Assembly: GCA_903861145.1 (NCBI GenBank)
Contig: CAIOTH010000118.1
Span: forward strand, 1-46,701
Origin: an uncultured Bacteroidota bacterium
Lineage (GTDB): Bacteria > Bacteroidota > Bacteroidia > Chitinophagales > LD1
Reading direction: 5' to 3'
Length of the DNA stretch: 46,701 bases
Both the position numbers and the translations under genes were made by a program. A model generated the notes under the pieces. That model ran no database searches. It was not told the DNA's origin and was given only the letters and a program-made list of their open reading frames with translations. This document shows, in pieces, positions 25,127-34,451 of the stretch. The number at the start of each line of letters is the position of its first letter. Position 1 is the stretch's first letter.

Positions 25127-26542
25127 ATGAAACATTGTCCTTATGTGCTTGGTGGAGAGCGTCTGTCCCTTGTTAAGCTAAATGCTTTAAGCAGTTTTGT
25201 GGGTGTGCCGCTTCAGTTGCTGCTTATTATAATGATGTTAGGCATGGGTCAATTATTTGCTCAGCAAGCCAGCGACAATGGGACCCAAAACTTTACATTG
25301 AAGGATTGTATTGATTATGCACTGCAAAATCAGCCAACGCTAAAGCAGTCAAACATTAATTTATCAATTGCAAAAACGACTAATGCAATTAACTTATCCG
25401 GTTGGTTACCTCAGGTTGGTGCTTCGGCTAGCTTTGTGCATTATATTCAGCAACCAACCTCATACATTACCAATCCCGCGGACCCAACCGGCCCACCGGT
25501 ACAAGTAAAATCGGGTGTTATAAATACTTTCATCCCGACTATATCCGCCAGCCAGGCTATTTTCAGTCCAGGTTTATTATACTCAGCAACCAGCGCCAAA
25601 TTATATGTTAAAGCCGCTACACAGGTTATTGATAGTACAAAAATTGGTGTCGTGGCAAACGTCAGCAAATCCTTTTACAACCTATTGCTTACACTTAAAG
25701 AGATTGACGTTTTAAAAGAAGATACCGTACGCCTTGCACGCAACCTTAACGATGCATACCATCAATATGTTGGCGGTATTGTGGATGAAACAGATTATGA
25801 AGAGGCCGCTATTTCGCTCAACAATTCAAAAGCTCAATTAAGGCAAGCAAACGAAAATGTAATTCCGCAATATGCGTTGCTAAAGCAGCTTATGGGCTAT
25901 CCTACGCAAAACCAGTTCAACGTAAGTTTCGATACTTCACAAATGGCAAAAGATGTAGTGCTCGATACCACTCAACAATTGCAGTACGAAAAACGTATAG
26001 AGTATCAACAGTTAGCAACTGCAAGGGCGCTTCAACACAAGCTCACCAATTATTATTGGGTTTCACTGGCACCAACTTTGGGTATTTATTACGATTATAA
26101 CTACGAGTTCGAAAACAATAAATTACCCCCGCTGCTAAACACGGCTTATCCCAATTCGCTTATTGGTGTTTCATTTAACCTTCCAATTTTTACCGGCTTA
26201 TCGCGCCTTGAAAGTGTGCACCGGTCTAAACTTCAGGAAAAATTACTTGAGCTTACCGAGGTTAACCTAAAGGCAGAAATAAATACCGAATACACACAGA
26301 CGCTGGCTAACTACCACAGCAACTATTATAATCTGGGCGTAATGCAGGATAATGTTGCCATGGCGCGCAGGGTTTATAATGTGGTAAACCTGCAATACAA
26401 GCAAGGTATAGTGGCCTATTTAAATGTAATTACCGCCGAATCGAATTTAATATCATCTGAGATTGGTTATGTAAACGCTTTGTTCCAGGTGCTATCAAGT
26501 AAGGTAGATCTGGAGAAAGCAATGGGAGTCATTTCGTATTAA
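25127..26542 (+). CDS. TolC-family outer membrane efflux protein
   Basis: A 471-residue outer-membrane channel. After an N-terminal export signal (hydrophobic core around residues 28-43, cleavage near LFAQQ), the first repeat opens with TLKDCIDYALQNQPTLKQSNIN, the usual OEP opening helix, and the second with LGVSFNLPIFTGLSRLES. Long alpha-helical stretches (Gln/Asn/Ala-rich) fit the trans-periplasmic barrel, and the length matches TolC-type proteins. The signal peptide has a long N-region of about 27 residues, so a start further in is possible though no better ATG is evident. It is first in the operon with adaptor and two RND pumps. Confidence 0.9.
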   Translation: MKHCPYVLGGERLSLVKLNALSSFVGVPLQLLLIIMMLGMGQLFAQQASDNGTQNFTLKDCIDYALQNQPTLKQSNINLSIAKTTNAINLSGWLPQVGASASFVHYIQQPTSYITNPADPTGPPVQVKSGVINTFIPTISASQAIFSPGLLYSATSAKLYVKAATQVIDSTKIGVVANVSKSFYNLLLTLKEIDVLKEDTVRLARNLNDAYHQYVGGIVDETDYEEAAISLNNSKAQLRQANENVIPQYALLKQLMGYPTQNQFNVSFDTSQMAKDVVLDTTQQLQYEKRIEYQQLATARALQHKLTNYYWVSLAPTLGIYYDYNYEFENNKLPPLLNTAYPNSLIGVSFNLPIFTGLSRLESVHRSKLQEKLLELTEVNLKAEINTEYTQTLANYHSNYYNLGVMQDNVAMARRVYNVVNLQYKQGIVAYLNVITAESNLISSEIGYVNALFQVLSSKVDLEKAMGVISY

Positions 26543-26565
26543 TTATTAACGCAAAAAAGCACTCT

Positions 26566-27801
26566 ATGAATAGGGTAGTATCAGGTATAATTTTAATAGC
26601 TTGTCTTGCACTTTTCTCGTGCAAACCCAAGCCGGTGCCACCAACACTGCCCACACCGGTTAATTTAATTACCGCAACAGCTCAACGCGTTTTGTATTAT
26701 GATAAATACCCGGCCACAACCCAGGCCCTTAGCCAGGTTAATTTATTGCCCGAAGTACAAGGTTACATCACCGCCATCAATTTTATTGAAGGCAGTAATG
26801 TAAAAAAGGGGCAGGTGTTGTATGAAATAGATAAGCGTTTATACGAAGCCGCGCTCAATACGGCGCAGGCAAACCTTAAAGTTGTACAAGGCACTTTATT
26901 GCAGGCTCAGCAAGATGCAGACAGGTACGAATATTTGAATAGCCAGAATGCCGTTGCCAAGCAGTTATACGATCACGCGGTAATAACTTTGCAGAATAGC
27001 AAGAGCCAAGTCCAGGCAGCAGACGAGGCCGTAAAAACCGCAAAAACAAATCTTACATATTCCACTATCGTGGCGCCATTTGATGGAACCATCGGTTTTA
27101 GCCAGGTTAAATTAGGCAACATGGTAACGGTGGGGCAAACAGTATTAAACACTATCTCTACCAATAACCCCATGGCCGTTGATTTTCTGATTAACGAAAA
27201 ACAATTAATGGCTTTCGAAGGCCTCGAAAAACGCAAGCAAGACGCTCACGATTCATTGTTCACTATCGCTTTGCCGGATAACACACTTTATCCCCACACC
27301 GGAAAAATTTCGGTAATTGACCGCGCTGTGGATCCTCAAACCGGAGCGTTGAGAATAAGGCTTGAATTTCCTAATCCGGATAATGCTTTAAAAGTGGGAA
27401 TGAGTTGTGTGGTAAGAGTACATAACCTCGAACCGGCACCCGTATTATTAATTCCCGGCAAAGCAGTGGTTGAGCAAATGGGCGAGTATTTTGTGTTTGT
27501 GGCAAAAGATACTTTAATACCGGAGCATGCCGACTCTACAAAAAAGAAAGAAGCTGAAACTGCAAAGGCTGATACTGCGCAAAACGTGCCTAAGCTTCGT
27601 GCATTTCAAAAGAAGGTTATGCTTGGTCAAACTATTGGCCCAAACGTAATTATTAAATCAGGTATTGATGAAGGCGACCAGGTGGTAATTGACGGAGTGC
27701 AATTATTGCACGATGGCTCGAAAATCTCTTTGGGCAAACAGTCTTCAAAAGAAGGTGCAAAGCCCGAAGAAGCAAAAACAAGTGCAAATAAAAAAGATTG
27801 A
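26566..27801 (+). CDS. RND efflux periplasmic adaptor (MFP) lipoprotein
   Basis: A 411-residue membrane-fusion protein. Signal sequence with lipobox LFSC (C19) anchors it to the membrane. The lipoyl half-motif LLPEVQGYITAINFIEGSNVKKGQVLYEID (shown by its ends LLPEV and LYEID) and its second half (TIVAPFDGTIG, VTVGQTVL) bracket a coiled-coil hairpin (about 85-150). Beta-barrel and membrane-proximal parts follow (VVRVHNLEPAPVLLIPG), and the C-terminus is Lys/Glu-rich. It follows the TolC gene by 23 bases and precedes the first pump by 43. It should connect the outer-membrane channel with one or both RND permeases. Confidence 0.92.
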   Translation: MNRVVSGIILIACLALFSCKPKPVPPTLPTPVNLITATAQRVLYYDKYPATTQALSQVNLLPEVQGYITAINFIEGSNVKKGQVLYEIDKRLYEAALNTAQANLKVVQGTLLQAQQDADRYEYLNSQNAVAKQLYDHAVITLQNSKSQVQAADEAVKTAKTNLTYSTIVAPFDGTIGFSQVKLGNMVTVGQTVLNTISTNNPMAVDFLINEKQLMAFEGLEKRKQDAHDSLFTIALPDNTLYPHTGKISVIDRAVDPQTGALRIRLEFPNPDNALKVGMSCVVRVHNLEPAPVLLIPGKAVVEQMGEYFVFVAKDTLIPEHADSTKKKEAETAKADTAQNVPKLRAFQKKVMLGQTIGPNVIIKSGIDEGDQVVIDGVQLLHDGSKISLGKQSSKEGAKPEEAKTSANKKD

Positions 27802-27844
27802 GGTTAAAATGGGTGTTGTATGACACCTTGCAGAGCGCATAATT

Positions 27845-30800
27845 ATGATAGCTAATACATTTATTAAAAGGCCGGTTACTGCTATCGTTATATCCATAGT
27901 ATTGGTTATTACCGGTACTATATGCATACTTAACCTACCGGTCGACCAGTATCCCGATATCACCCCGCCCATAGTACAGGTTAACGGCCAGTTTACCGGT
28001 GCTGATGCACAAACAGTTGAGCAAACGGTTGCAACGCCGATTGAAGAACAGGTAAACGGTACACCCGGCATGGAATACATGCAAAGCAACAGCACCAACA
28101 ACGGGCTGATGCAAATGAACGTAACATTCAAAATTGGTACTGATATTGATATTGCTGCGCTTGATGTTCAAAACCGGGTAAGCATTGCAACACCTTTGCT
28201 ACCTGCAGTAGTTAGCCGTTTGGGTTTAACTGTTCGTGCGCTTAATCCTAGCATGTTAATGATGGTTGCTGTGTATGCACCCAAAGGCACGCACAGCATT
28301 ACTTTCCTGGATAACTACACCAACATATTTGTGCAGGACGCCTTGCTTCGGGTAAAAGGCGTTGGCAGTATCAACCGGTTTACCGATGATTTTAGTATGC
28401 GCATTTGGATGAACCCTGAGAAGATGGCCGCATATAGCTTAACCCCGTCAGATGTTATTGCAGCGCTGAATGCTCAAAATGTGCAGGTTGCTGCGGGTTC
28501 AGCTGGTGTTCCTCCGCAAGCTCCAACACAAACTTTTGAATTAGGTATTTTGGTAAATGGAAGATTGAGCAAGATTTCGGAATTCGAAAACATTATTGTA
28601 AAAACCGTTCCCGCCACCGGCGAGTTGGTATATCTTAAAGATGTGGCCCGTGTGGAATTGGGCAAGTTTACCTTTAGCAGCAATTCGTTTGTTGATGGCA
28701 AGCGTGCATCGTACCTGCTTATTTACCAGGCCCCCGGCAGCAACGCGCTTGAAACTGCCAACGGTGTTTATGCCCAACTGGCCAAGCTACGCGAATCTTT
28801 TCCTGCTGACGTAGCCTGCACTGTTCCTTTCGAATCGGTTACTGTAGTAAAGGTTTCAATGCAGGATGTGGTTGGTACCTTACTTAAAACATTGCTGCTT
28901 GTTGCCATCGTGGTATTTGTGTTTCTTCAAAACTGGCGCTCAACCCTTATCCCGGTGTTGGCAATCCCCGTATCTATTTTCGGCACGTTCTGCTTTTTTA
29001 TCCCGTTGGGCTTTACCATCAACACGCTTACCATGTTTGGTTTTGTATTGGCCATTGGTATTGTGGTTGACGATGCCATTATTGTGGTAGAAGCCGTTCA
29101 GCACTACATCGATAACGAAGGCATGTCGGCCAAAGAAGCTACTTACCATGCCATGAAAGATATATCGGCACCGGTTATAGCCATAGCATTGATATTGGCG
29201 GCGGTCTTTGTACCGGTAGGCTTTATTCCCGGCATTGTAGGCCGTTTGTACCAGCAGTTCGCTATTACCATTGCTATCTCGGTTTTGATTTCAGCTTTTA
29301 TTGCGTTGTCTTTAACTCCGGCACTTTGCTCGCTATTACTAAAGCCCACCAATATTAAGCGAGAAGCAAAGGGAGTAAACCGGTGGTTCTTTTTATTTAA
29401 CGAATGGTTTCAACGCGTAACAGATAGATATACAAACGGTGTAAAGAAAAGTATACAAGGGGCAAAATATATTGTCATTTTGCTCATCTGCATTTGCGTC
29501 GGAACTTACTTTCTTTTCGCGCACAAACCATCAGGGTTCATTCCTTCCGAAGATGATGGCAACCTGTATGTTACATTCCAGTTGCCACCGGCATCGGCTA
29601 CAACTCAATCGGTAGGCATAATGTCGCGCTTAATGAAAGTGGTTGCCGAAACCCCCGGTGTTGGGCACTATGCAGCGCTTTCGGGGTTAAACGTGGTAAA
29701 TAATGCAACCAACTCTAACTGCGGTACCATTTACGTTCAACTAAAACCTTGGGATGAACGCAGCAAAAAAAGCGAACAGGTGCCTGGCATAATTGAAGTA
29801 ATGCAAAAGCGCATTGCTGATGCTGGTATTAAAGATGCAAACGTAGAAGTAATACAACCATCACCTATGCCCGGTTTAGGCGCAACCGTTGGTTTTAGCC
29901 TGCAAATAGAGCAGCGCAACACTAATGATGATGTGCACGCCTTCGATGCGGTAGTTAAAAACTTTGTTGCTGCCGCCAATAAAAACCCGGCAATATCAAA
30001 GGCGTTTTCATTTTATACCGCCAATACCCCTAGCTACAATCTAAAAGTAGATCGTGAGAAATGCGAAAAACTGGGTGTTAACATTTCAGATGTTTTCACA
30101 ACCATACAAGCCTACATGGGCAGCTTATATATCAACGATTTTACAACGTATAACCGCACATTCCACGTGGTGGTTCAGGCCGATACCGCCTTCCGTACTA
30201 TGATATCTGATATAGATAAATACTACGTACGTAACCAGGCCGGCGAAATGGTGCCACTGGGTACTCTTATCAGTTATCAGCCTACCGAGGCAGCTCCGCT
30301 TATATCTCACTTTAATATTTTCCGTACTGCCGAGGTGGATGGCTCGCCGGCAGAAGGATACAGTAGCGGCGAAGCCATGGATGCCTTAACAGATTTGGCA
30401 GCTAAAACTTTACCACAAGGTTATGCAGTAGAGTTCTCGGGTTTAAGTTTTGAAGAAATTAAAGCAGGCTCAACCACTATATACATCTTCCTGTTTTCAA
30501 TCACTTTCGTATTTCTGTTTTTAGCAGCATTATACGAAAGTTGGTCAGTACCTTTTTCTGTATTACTGGCTGTGCCTGTGGGAGCCTTCGGAGCCATACT
30601 AACACTTGTTTGCGTGCCAAGCCTTACAAATAACGTATACGCTCAAATCGGGCTAATAACGCTTATTGGCCTTGCCGCCAAAAATGCCATCCTTATTGTG
30701 GAGTTTGCCAAGGTGCGCGTTGACAGGGGAGAAGAGTTGATTAAATCAACGCTTGAGGCCGTAAGCCTGCGTTTGCGTCCTATCATTATGACCTCGCTGG

Positions 30801-31105
30801 CGTTTATATTAGGGGTACTGCCGCTTGTATTTGCAACAGGCGCAGGCGCCGTTGCCCGCCGCACAATAGGCCTTACGGTTTTCGGTGGTATGATGGCCGC
30901 ATCAACGCTGGCTATTTTTATTGTACCGGTGTTGTTTGTGGTTATTACCCGCATTTCGTATGGTAAGGCGCAGTTAGATTATTTACAGGCACATCACGCT
31001 GACCTGATGGAGAAGGCGAAAAAAGTGGAAGCCCAGGATATTGATGCCGAATTAGAATTCGAAATACAAAAGTCGCGTGACCTGAATAAACCTAAACAGG
31101 GATGA
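27845..31105 (+). CDS. RND multidrug efflux permease, HAE1 (AcrB-like), copy 1
   Basis: A 1086-residue inner-membrane proton/drug antiporter. It starts MIANTFIKRP, the family's usual N-terminal helix. Typical motifs are present: DQYPDITPP, GIVVDDAIIVVE with the proton-relay pair D409-D410 in TM4, GLAAKNAILIVEFAK with the relay Lys in TM10, and RLRPIIMT with the Arg of TM11. Two large periplasmic loops and about 12 membrane helices fit AcrB. The C-terminal tail is charged (about 60 residues). Its stop overlaps the ATG of copy 2 by 4 bp (ATGA). The drug range cannot be read from the sequence. Confidence 0.95.
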   Translation: MIANTFIKRPVTAIVISIVLVITGTICILNLPVDQYPDITPPIVQVNGQFTGADAQTVEQTVATPIEEQVNGTPGMEYMQSNSTNNGLMQMNVTFKIGTDIDIAALDVQNRVSIATPLLPAVVSRLGLTVRALNPSMLMMVAVYAPKGTHSITFLDNYTNIFVQDALLRVKGVGSINRFTDDFSMRIWMNPEKMAAYSLTPSDVIAALNAQNVQVAAGSAGVPPQAPTQTFELGILVNGRLSKISEFENIIVKTVPATGELVYLKDVARVELGKFTFSSNSFVDGKRASYLLIYQAPGSNALETANGVYAQLAKLRESFPADVACTVPFESVTVVKVSMQDVVGTLLKTLLLVAIVVFVFLQNWRSTLIPVLAIPVSIFGTFCFFIPLGFTINTLTMFGFVLAIGIVVDDAIIVVEAVQHYIDNEGMSAKEATYHAMKDISAPVIAIALILAAVFVPVGFIPGIVGRLYQQFAITIAISVLISAFIALSLTPALCSLLLKPTNIKREAKGVNRWFFLFNEWFQRVTDRYTNGVKKSIQGAKYIVILLICICVGTYFLFAHKPSGFIPSEDDGNLYVTFQLPPASATTQSVGIMSRLMKVVAETPGVGHYAALSGLNVVNNATNSNCGTIYVQLKPWDERSKKSEQVPGIIEVMQKRIADAGIKDANVEVIQPSPMPGLGATVGFSLQIEQRNTNDDVHAFDAVVKNFVAAANKNPAISKAFSFYTANTPSYNLKVDREKCEKLGVNISDVFTTIQAYMGSLYINDFTTYNRTFHVVVQADTAFRTMISDIDKYYVRNQAGEMVPLGTLISYQPTEAAPLISHFNIFRTAEVDGSPAEGYSSGEAMDALTDLAAKTLPQGYAVEFSGLSFEEIKAGSTTIYIFLFSITFVFLFLAALYESWSVPFSVLLAVPVGAFGAILTLVCVPSLTNNVYAQIGLITLIGLAAKNAILIVEFAKVRVDRGEELIKSTLEAVSLRLRPIIMTSLAFILGVLPLVFATGAGAVARRTIGLTVFGGMMAASTLAIFIVPVLFVVITRISYGKAQLDYLQAHHADLMEKAKKVEAQDIDAELEFEIQKSRDLNKPKQG

Positions 31106-34100
31106 TTGCGAATACGTTTATAAAAAGGCCGGTAACTGCAATCGTTATATCTATTGTATTAATGATTACTGGGGTTATATGCATTTTCAATCTCGCTGTC
31201 GATCAATACCCAAATATCTCTCCACCGGCCGTTTCAGTAACCGGTGCCTATACCGGTGCGGATGCACAAACGGTTGAACAAACAGTTGCTATACCAATTG
31301 AGGAACAGGTAAACGGTACCCCGGGTATGGAGTACATGCAAAGCACCAGTACCAATAGCGGAAACATGAACGTTAACGTAACGTTCAACGTGGGGACCAA
31401 CGTACACATTGCAGCACTTAACGTTCAGAATAGGGTGGGTATTGCCGGACCGCTATTGCCGGCTGTAGTAAGCAAATTGGGGCTTACGGTACGCGCGCGA
31501 AACCCCAGCATGTTAATGATGGTGGCCATATACTCGCCTAAAGGCTCTCATAACATCACGTTCGTAGATAATTATACCAACACATTTATTCAGGATGCAT
31601 TGCTGCGGGTACCGGGTGTGGGTGATATTACCGCACGTACCGATAACTTTAGCATGCGCATTTGGATGGATGCTTCAAAAATGGCGGCATTAAGCATTAC
31701 GACGCAGGATGTAGTGGCCGCTTTAAATGCACAAAACGTTCAGGTAGCTGCCGGCTCTGTGGGTAGCCCTCCGCAAAATACCGATCAATCGTTCGAGTTG
31801 GGGGTTCTTGTAAACGGCAGATTAAACAAAGCCAGTGAGTTTGAGAAGGTTGTTATTAGAACAAACCCGGCCACCGGCGAACTGGTCTATCTTAAAGATG
31901 TAGCGCGCATTGAACTGGGCAAGTTTACCTTTTCAAGCAACTCGTTTGTTGATGGCAAACGCTCATCGTTCCTGATGGTTTACCAATCGCCGGGCAGTAA
32001 CGCATTGCAAACAGCCAACGCGGTATATGCAAAAATGGATGAACTGAAAAAAACCTTCCCTAACGATATTGATTACAAAGTTCCTTTTGAAAATATTACC
32101 ATCATCAAGGTTTCAATGCAAGAGGTAATTGATACACTGCTTAAAGCCCTTGGCCTGGTTGCACTCGTTGTATTCTTGTTTTTGCAAAACTGGCGCTCAA
32201 CTGTAATTCCTATTGTCGCTATTCCGGTTTCTATTTTGGGCACCTTCATATTTTTTATCCCTCTCGGCTTTACCATTAATACACTTACCATGTTTGGTTT
32301 TGTATTGGCTATTGGTATTGTGGTGGATGATGCAATTATTGTGGTAGAATCGGTGCAACATTATATCGACAAAAATGGCATGTCGCCCAAAGAAGCGACC
32401 TACAATGCCATGAAAGATATTTCGGCACCGGTGGTAGCCATCGCTCTTATATTGGCTGCGGTTTTTGTACCGGTTGGTTTTATACCCGGTATTGTTGGCC
32501 GCTTATACCAGCAATTTGCCATTACCATTGCTGTATCAGTACTCCTTTCGTCATTTGTGGCATTATCACTTACACCCGCTTTGTGCTCGCTGCTTTTAAG
32601 GCCCACAAAGGTGAATGAAAAATCGAAGGGCTTGAACTGGTTTTTCTTCCGTTTTGATAAATGGTTTGCCAGGGCTACCCAAAGTTATTCAAATGGGGTA
32701 AAGCGTTGTATCAAGGGCGCAAAATATATCGTTGTTCTTTTAATTTGTATTTGTATAGCTGCATTTATGTTGTTTAAATACAAACCCTCGGGTTTTATTC
32801 CGTTTGAAGATGAAGGCCGCTTATTTATAACTTACCAATTACCCGAAGGTACGTCAACCGCGCAATCGGTGCAATTGATAACCAAATTAATGGGTATCAT
32901 ATCTGCCACGCCGGGCGTTAATCACTTTGCCGCGCTATCGGGGTTAAACGTTTTAAATGGTGGAAGTAATTCTAACAACGGCACCATTTTTTGTATGCTT
33001 AAACCCTGGGCTGAGCGCAACGACCCGAAGGAAAGATTGCCCGGCCTTATTGATGAAATAAAGAAGCGTATAGCCCAGGCCGGCATAAAAAATGCGGTAG
33101 TGCAAATTATTCCACCGCCCCCCATTAGGGGCATTGGGCAGGCCGCCGGTTATAGCATGGAAATAGAACAGGGCAATACAACCGACGATGTACACGACTT
33201 TGAAAGAGTGGTTAAAAAGTTTATTGCCGATGCGCACAAAATTCCCGCTATAGCAACGGCATTTAGTCTTTACTCAGCCCACACGCCCAGCTACAATCTT
33301 ACCGTAGACCGTGAAAAATGTGAAAAGCTTGGCGTTAATATATCAGACGTATTTAGCACCATGCAGGCAAATATGGGTAGCTTGTTTGTAAATGATATTA
33401 CACTTTACAATCGTACCTATCATGTGGTAATACAAGCAGATACTGCATTCAGGGCGTTGATAGGCGATATGAACAAGTATTATGTACGCAACCAAAGCGG
33501 TAATATGGTGCCGTTAAGTACACTTATTACCTATCAGCCTATTGAAACAGCCCCGCTGATAACGCACTTTAATATTTTTCGCTCGGCTAATGTTTCGGGT
33601 GCTACCCCGGCAGGCTATAGCACCGGTCAGGGCATAGATGCATTAAAAGAACTGGCGTCAACTACTTTGCCTCCCGGTTACACATATGAGTTTTCGGGCT
33701 TGAGCTATGAGGAAATACGGGCCGGTTCAACTACGGTTTATATCTTTTTATTTTCCATCACTTTTGTGTTCCTCTTTTTAGCGGCCTTATATGAAAGTTG
33801 GTCGGTACCGTTTTCGGTTATGCTGGCCGTGCCTATCAGTGCATTCGGGGCCATACTAACCCTTGTATGCATACCGCCGCTCACCAACAACGTATATGCA
33901 CAAATTGGGCTGATTACCCTAATCGGCCTCTCCGCCAAAAATGCAATTCTGATTGTAGAGTTTGCTAAAATACGCGTTGATAGGGGAGAGGAACTGATAA
34001 CCTCAACACTGGAAGCAGTGGCGCTTAGGTTCAGGCCTATTCTTATGACATCAATTGCTTTTATACTGGGCGTTATGCCATTGGTTTTGGCATCGGGTGC

Positions 34101-34383
34101 TGGTGCAGTTGCCCGTAAAACTATCGGCTTTACGGTATTGGGCGGCATGTTGGCTTCCACTACTATTTCCATATTTATTGTACCGGTGCTGTTTGTGCTT
34201 TTTACAAAATTCTCGTACGGCAAAAAACAATTAGCGTGGCTACAAGAGCATCATGAAGAGCTAATGGAAAAAGCCAAAAGGGTAGAGGAAACAAACATCG
34301 ACCCAGAGCTGGAATATGAAATTGCTCAAGCCCACGTTCAAGATAAAACAACAGGTAAAAGTGAAGGAGACGGGAAACCGTAA
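31102..34383 (+). CDS. RND multidrug efflux permease, HAE1 (AcrB-like), copy 2
   Basis: A 1093-residue paralogue of the preceding permease. The two align without gaps over the first 410 residues; I count about 80 identities in the first 100 positions. The proton relay is intact: D409-D410 (GIVVDDAIIVVE), GLSAKNAILIVEFAK and RFRPILMT. Translation starts inside the stop codon of copy 1 (ATGA). In E. coli, MdtB and MdtC are two co-encoded pumps forming one hetero-trimer; this pair may do likewise, but both retaining a full relay also allows separate homotrimers. Differences cluster in the periplasmic loops (for example ISPPAVSVTGAY against ITPPIVQVNGQF), suggesting divergence in substrate handling. 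Confidence 0.95.
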   Translation: MIANTFIKRPVTAIVISIVLMITGVICIFNLAVDQYPNISPPAVSVTGAYTGADAQTVEQTVAIPIEEQVNGTPGMEYMQSTSTNSGNMNVNVTFNVGTNVHIAALNVQNRVGIAGPLLPAVVSKLGLTVRARNPSMLMMVAIYSPKGSHNITFVDNYTNTFIQDALLRVPGVGDITARTDNFSMRIWMDASKMAALSITTQDVVAALNAQNVQVAAGSVGSPPQNTDQSFELGVLVNGRLNKASEFEKVVIRTNPATGELVYLKDVARIELGKFTFSSNSFVDGKRSSFLMVYQSPGSNALQTANAVYAKMDELKKTFPNDIDYKVPFENITIIKVSMQEVIDTLLKALGLVALVVFLFLQNWRSTVIPIVAIPVSILGTFIFFIPLGFTINTLTMFGFVLAIGIVVDDAIIVVESVQHYIDKNGMSPKEATYNAMKDISAPVVAIALILAAVFVPVGFIPGIVGRLYQQFAITIAVSVLLSSFVALSLTPALCSLLLRPTKVNEKSKGLNWFFFRFDKWFARATQSYSNGVKRCIKGAKYIVVLLICICIAAFMLFKYKPSGFIPFEDEGRLFITYQLPEGTSTAQSVQLITKLMGIISATPGVNHFAALSGLNVLNGGSNSNNGTIFCMLKPWAERNDPKERLPGLIDEIKKRIAQAGIKNAVVQIIPPPPIRGIGQAAGYSMEIEQGNTTDDVHDFERVVKKFIADAHKIPAIATAFSLYSAHTPSYNLTVDREKCEKLGVNISDVFSTMQANMGSLFVNDITLYNRTYHVVIQADTAFRALIGDMNKYYVRNQSGNMVPLSTLITYQPIETAPLITHFNIFRSANVSGATPAGYSTGQGIDALKELASTTLPPGYTYEFSGLSYEEIRAGSTTVYIFLFSITFVFLFLAALYESWSVPFSVMLAVPISAFGAILTLVCIPPLTNNVYAQIGLITLIGLSAKNAILIVEFAKIRVDRGEELITSTLEAVALRFRPILMTSIAFILGVMPLVLASGAGAVARKTIGFTVLGGMLASTTISIFIVPVLFVLFTKFSYGKKQLAWLQEHHEELMEKAKRVEETNIDPELEYEIAQAHVQDKTTGKSEGDGKP

Positions 34384-34418
34384 TTTTCTAAAAAGAAATT
34401 CCTCCTAAATCAAAAACA

Positions 34419-34450
34419 CTAATTAATTTAGCATTATCTAAATTAATTAG
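34419..34450 (+). promoter_or_regulatory. Perfect 13-bp inverted repeat, candidate operator of dinB-dnaE
   Basis: CTAATTAATTTAG (34419-34431), spacer CATTAT, then CTAAATTAATTAG (34438-34450): every base of one arm is complementary to the other. It ends one base before the GTG start of dinB at 34452. The left arm contains TAATTTAG, one base off the -7 consensus, so a repressor bound here would cover promoter and start codon. No T-run follows, which argues against a terminator for the efflux operon. As RNA it would make an AU-rich hairpin hiding the start. The binding protein is unknown. Confidence 0.65.
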
Positions 34451-34451
34451 C

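Noticed and set aside
33738-34223. Antisense frame of 161 codons inside RND copy 2
   Set aside because: A similar but shorter antisense frame exists in copy 1 because the sense codons are conserved; no independent coding evidence.
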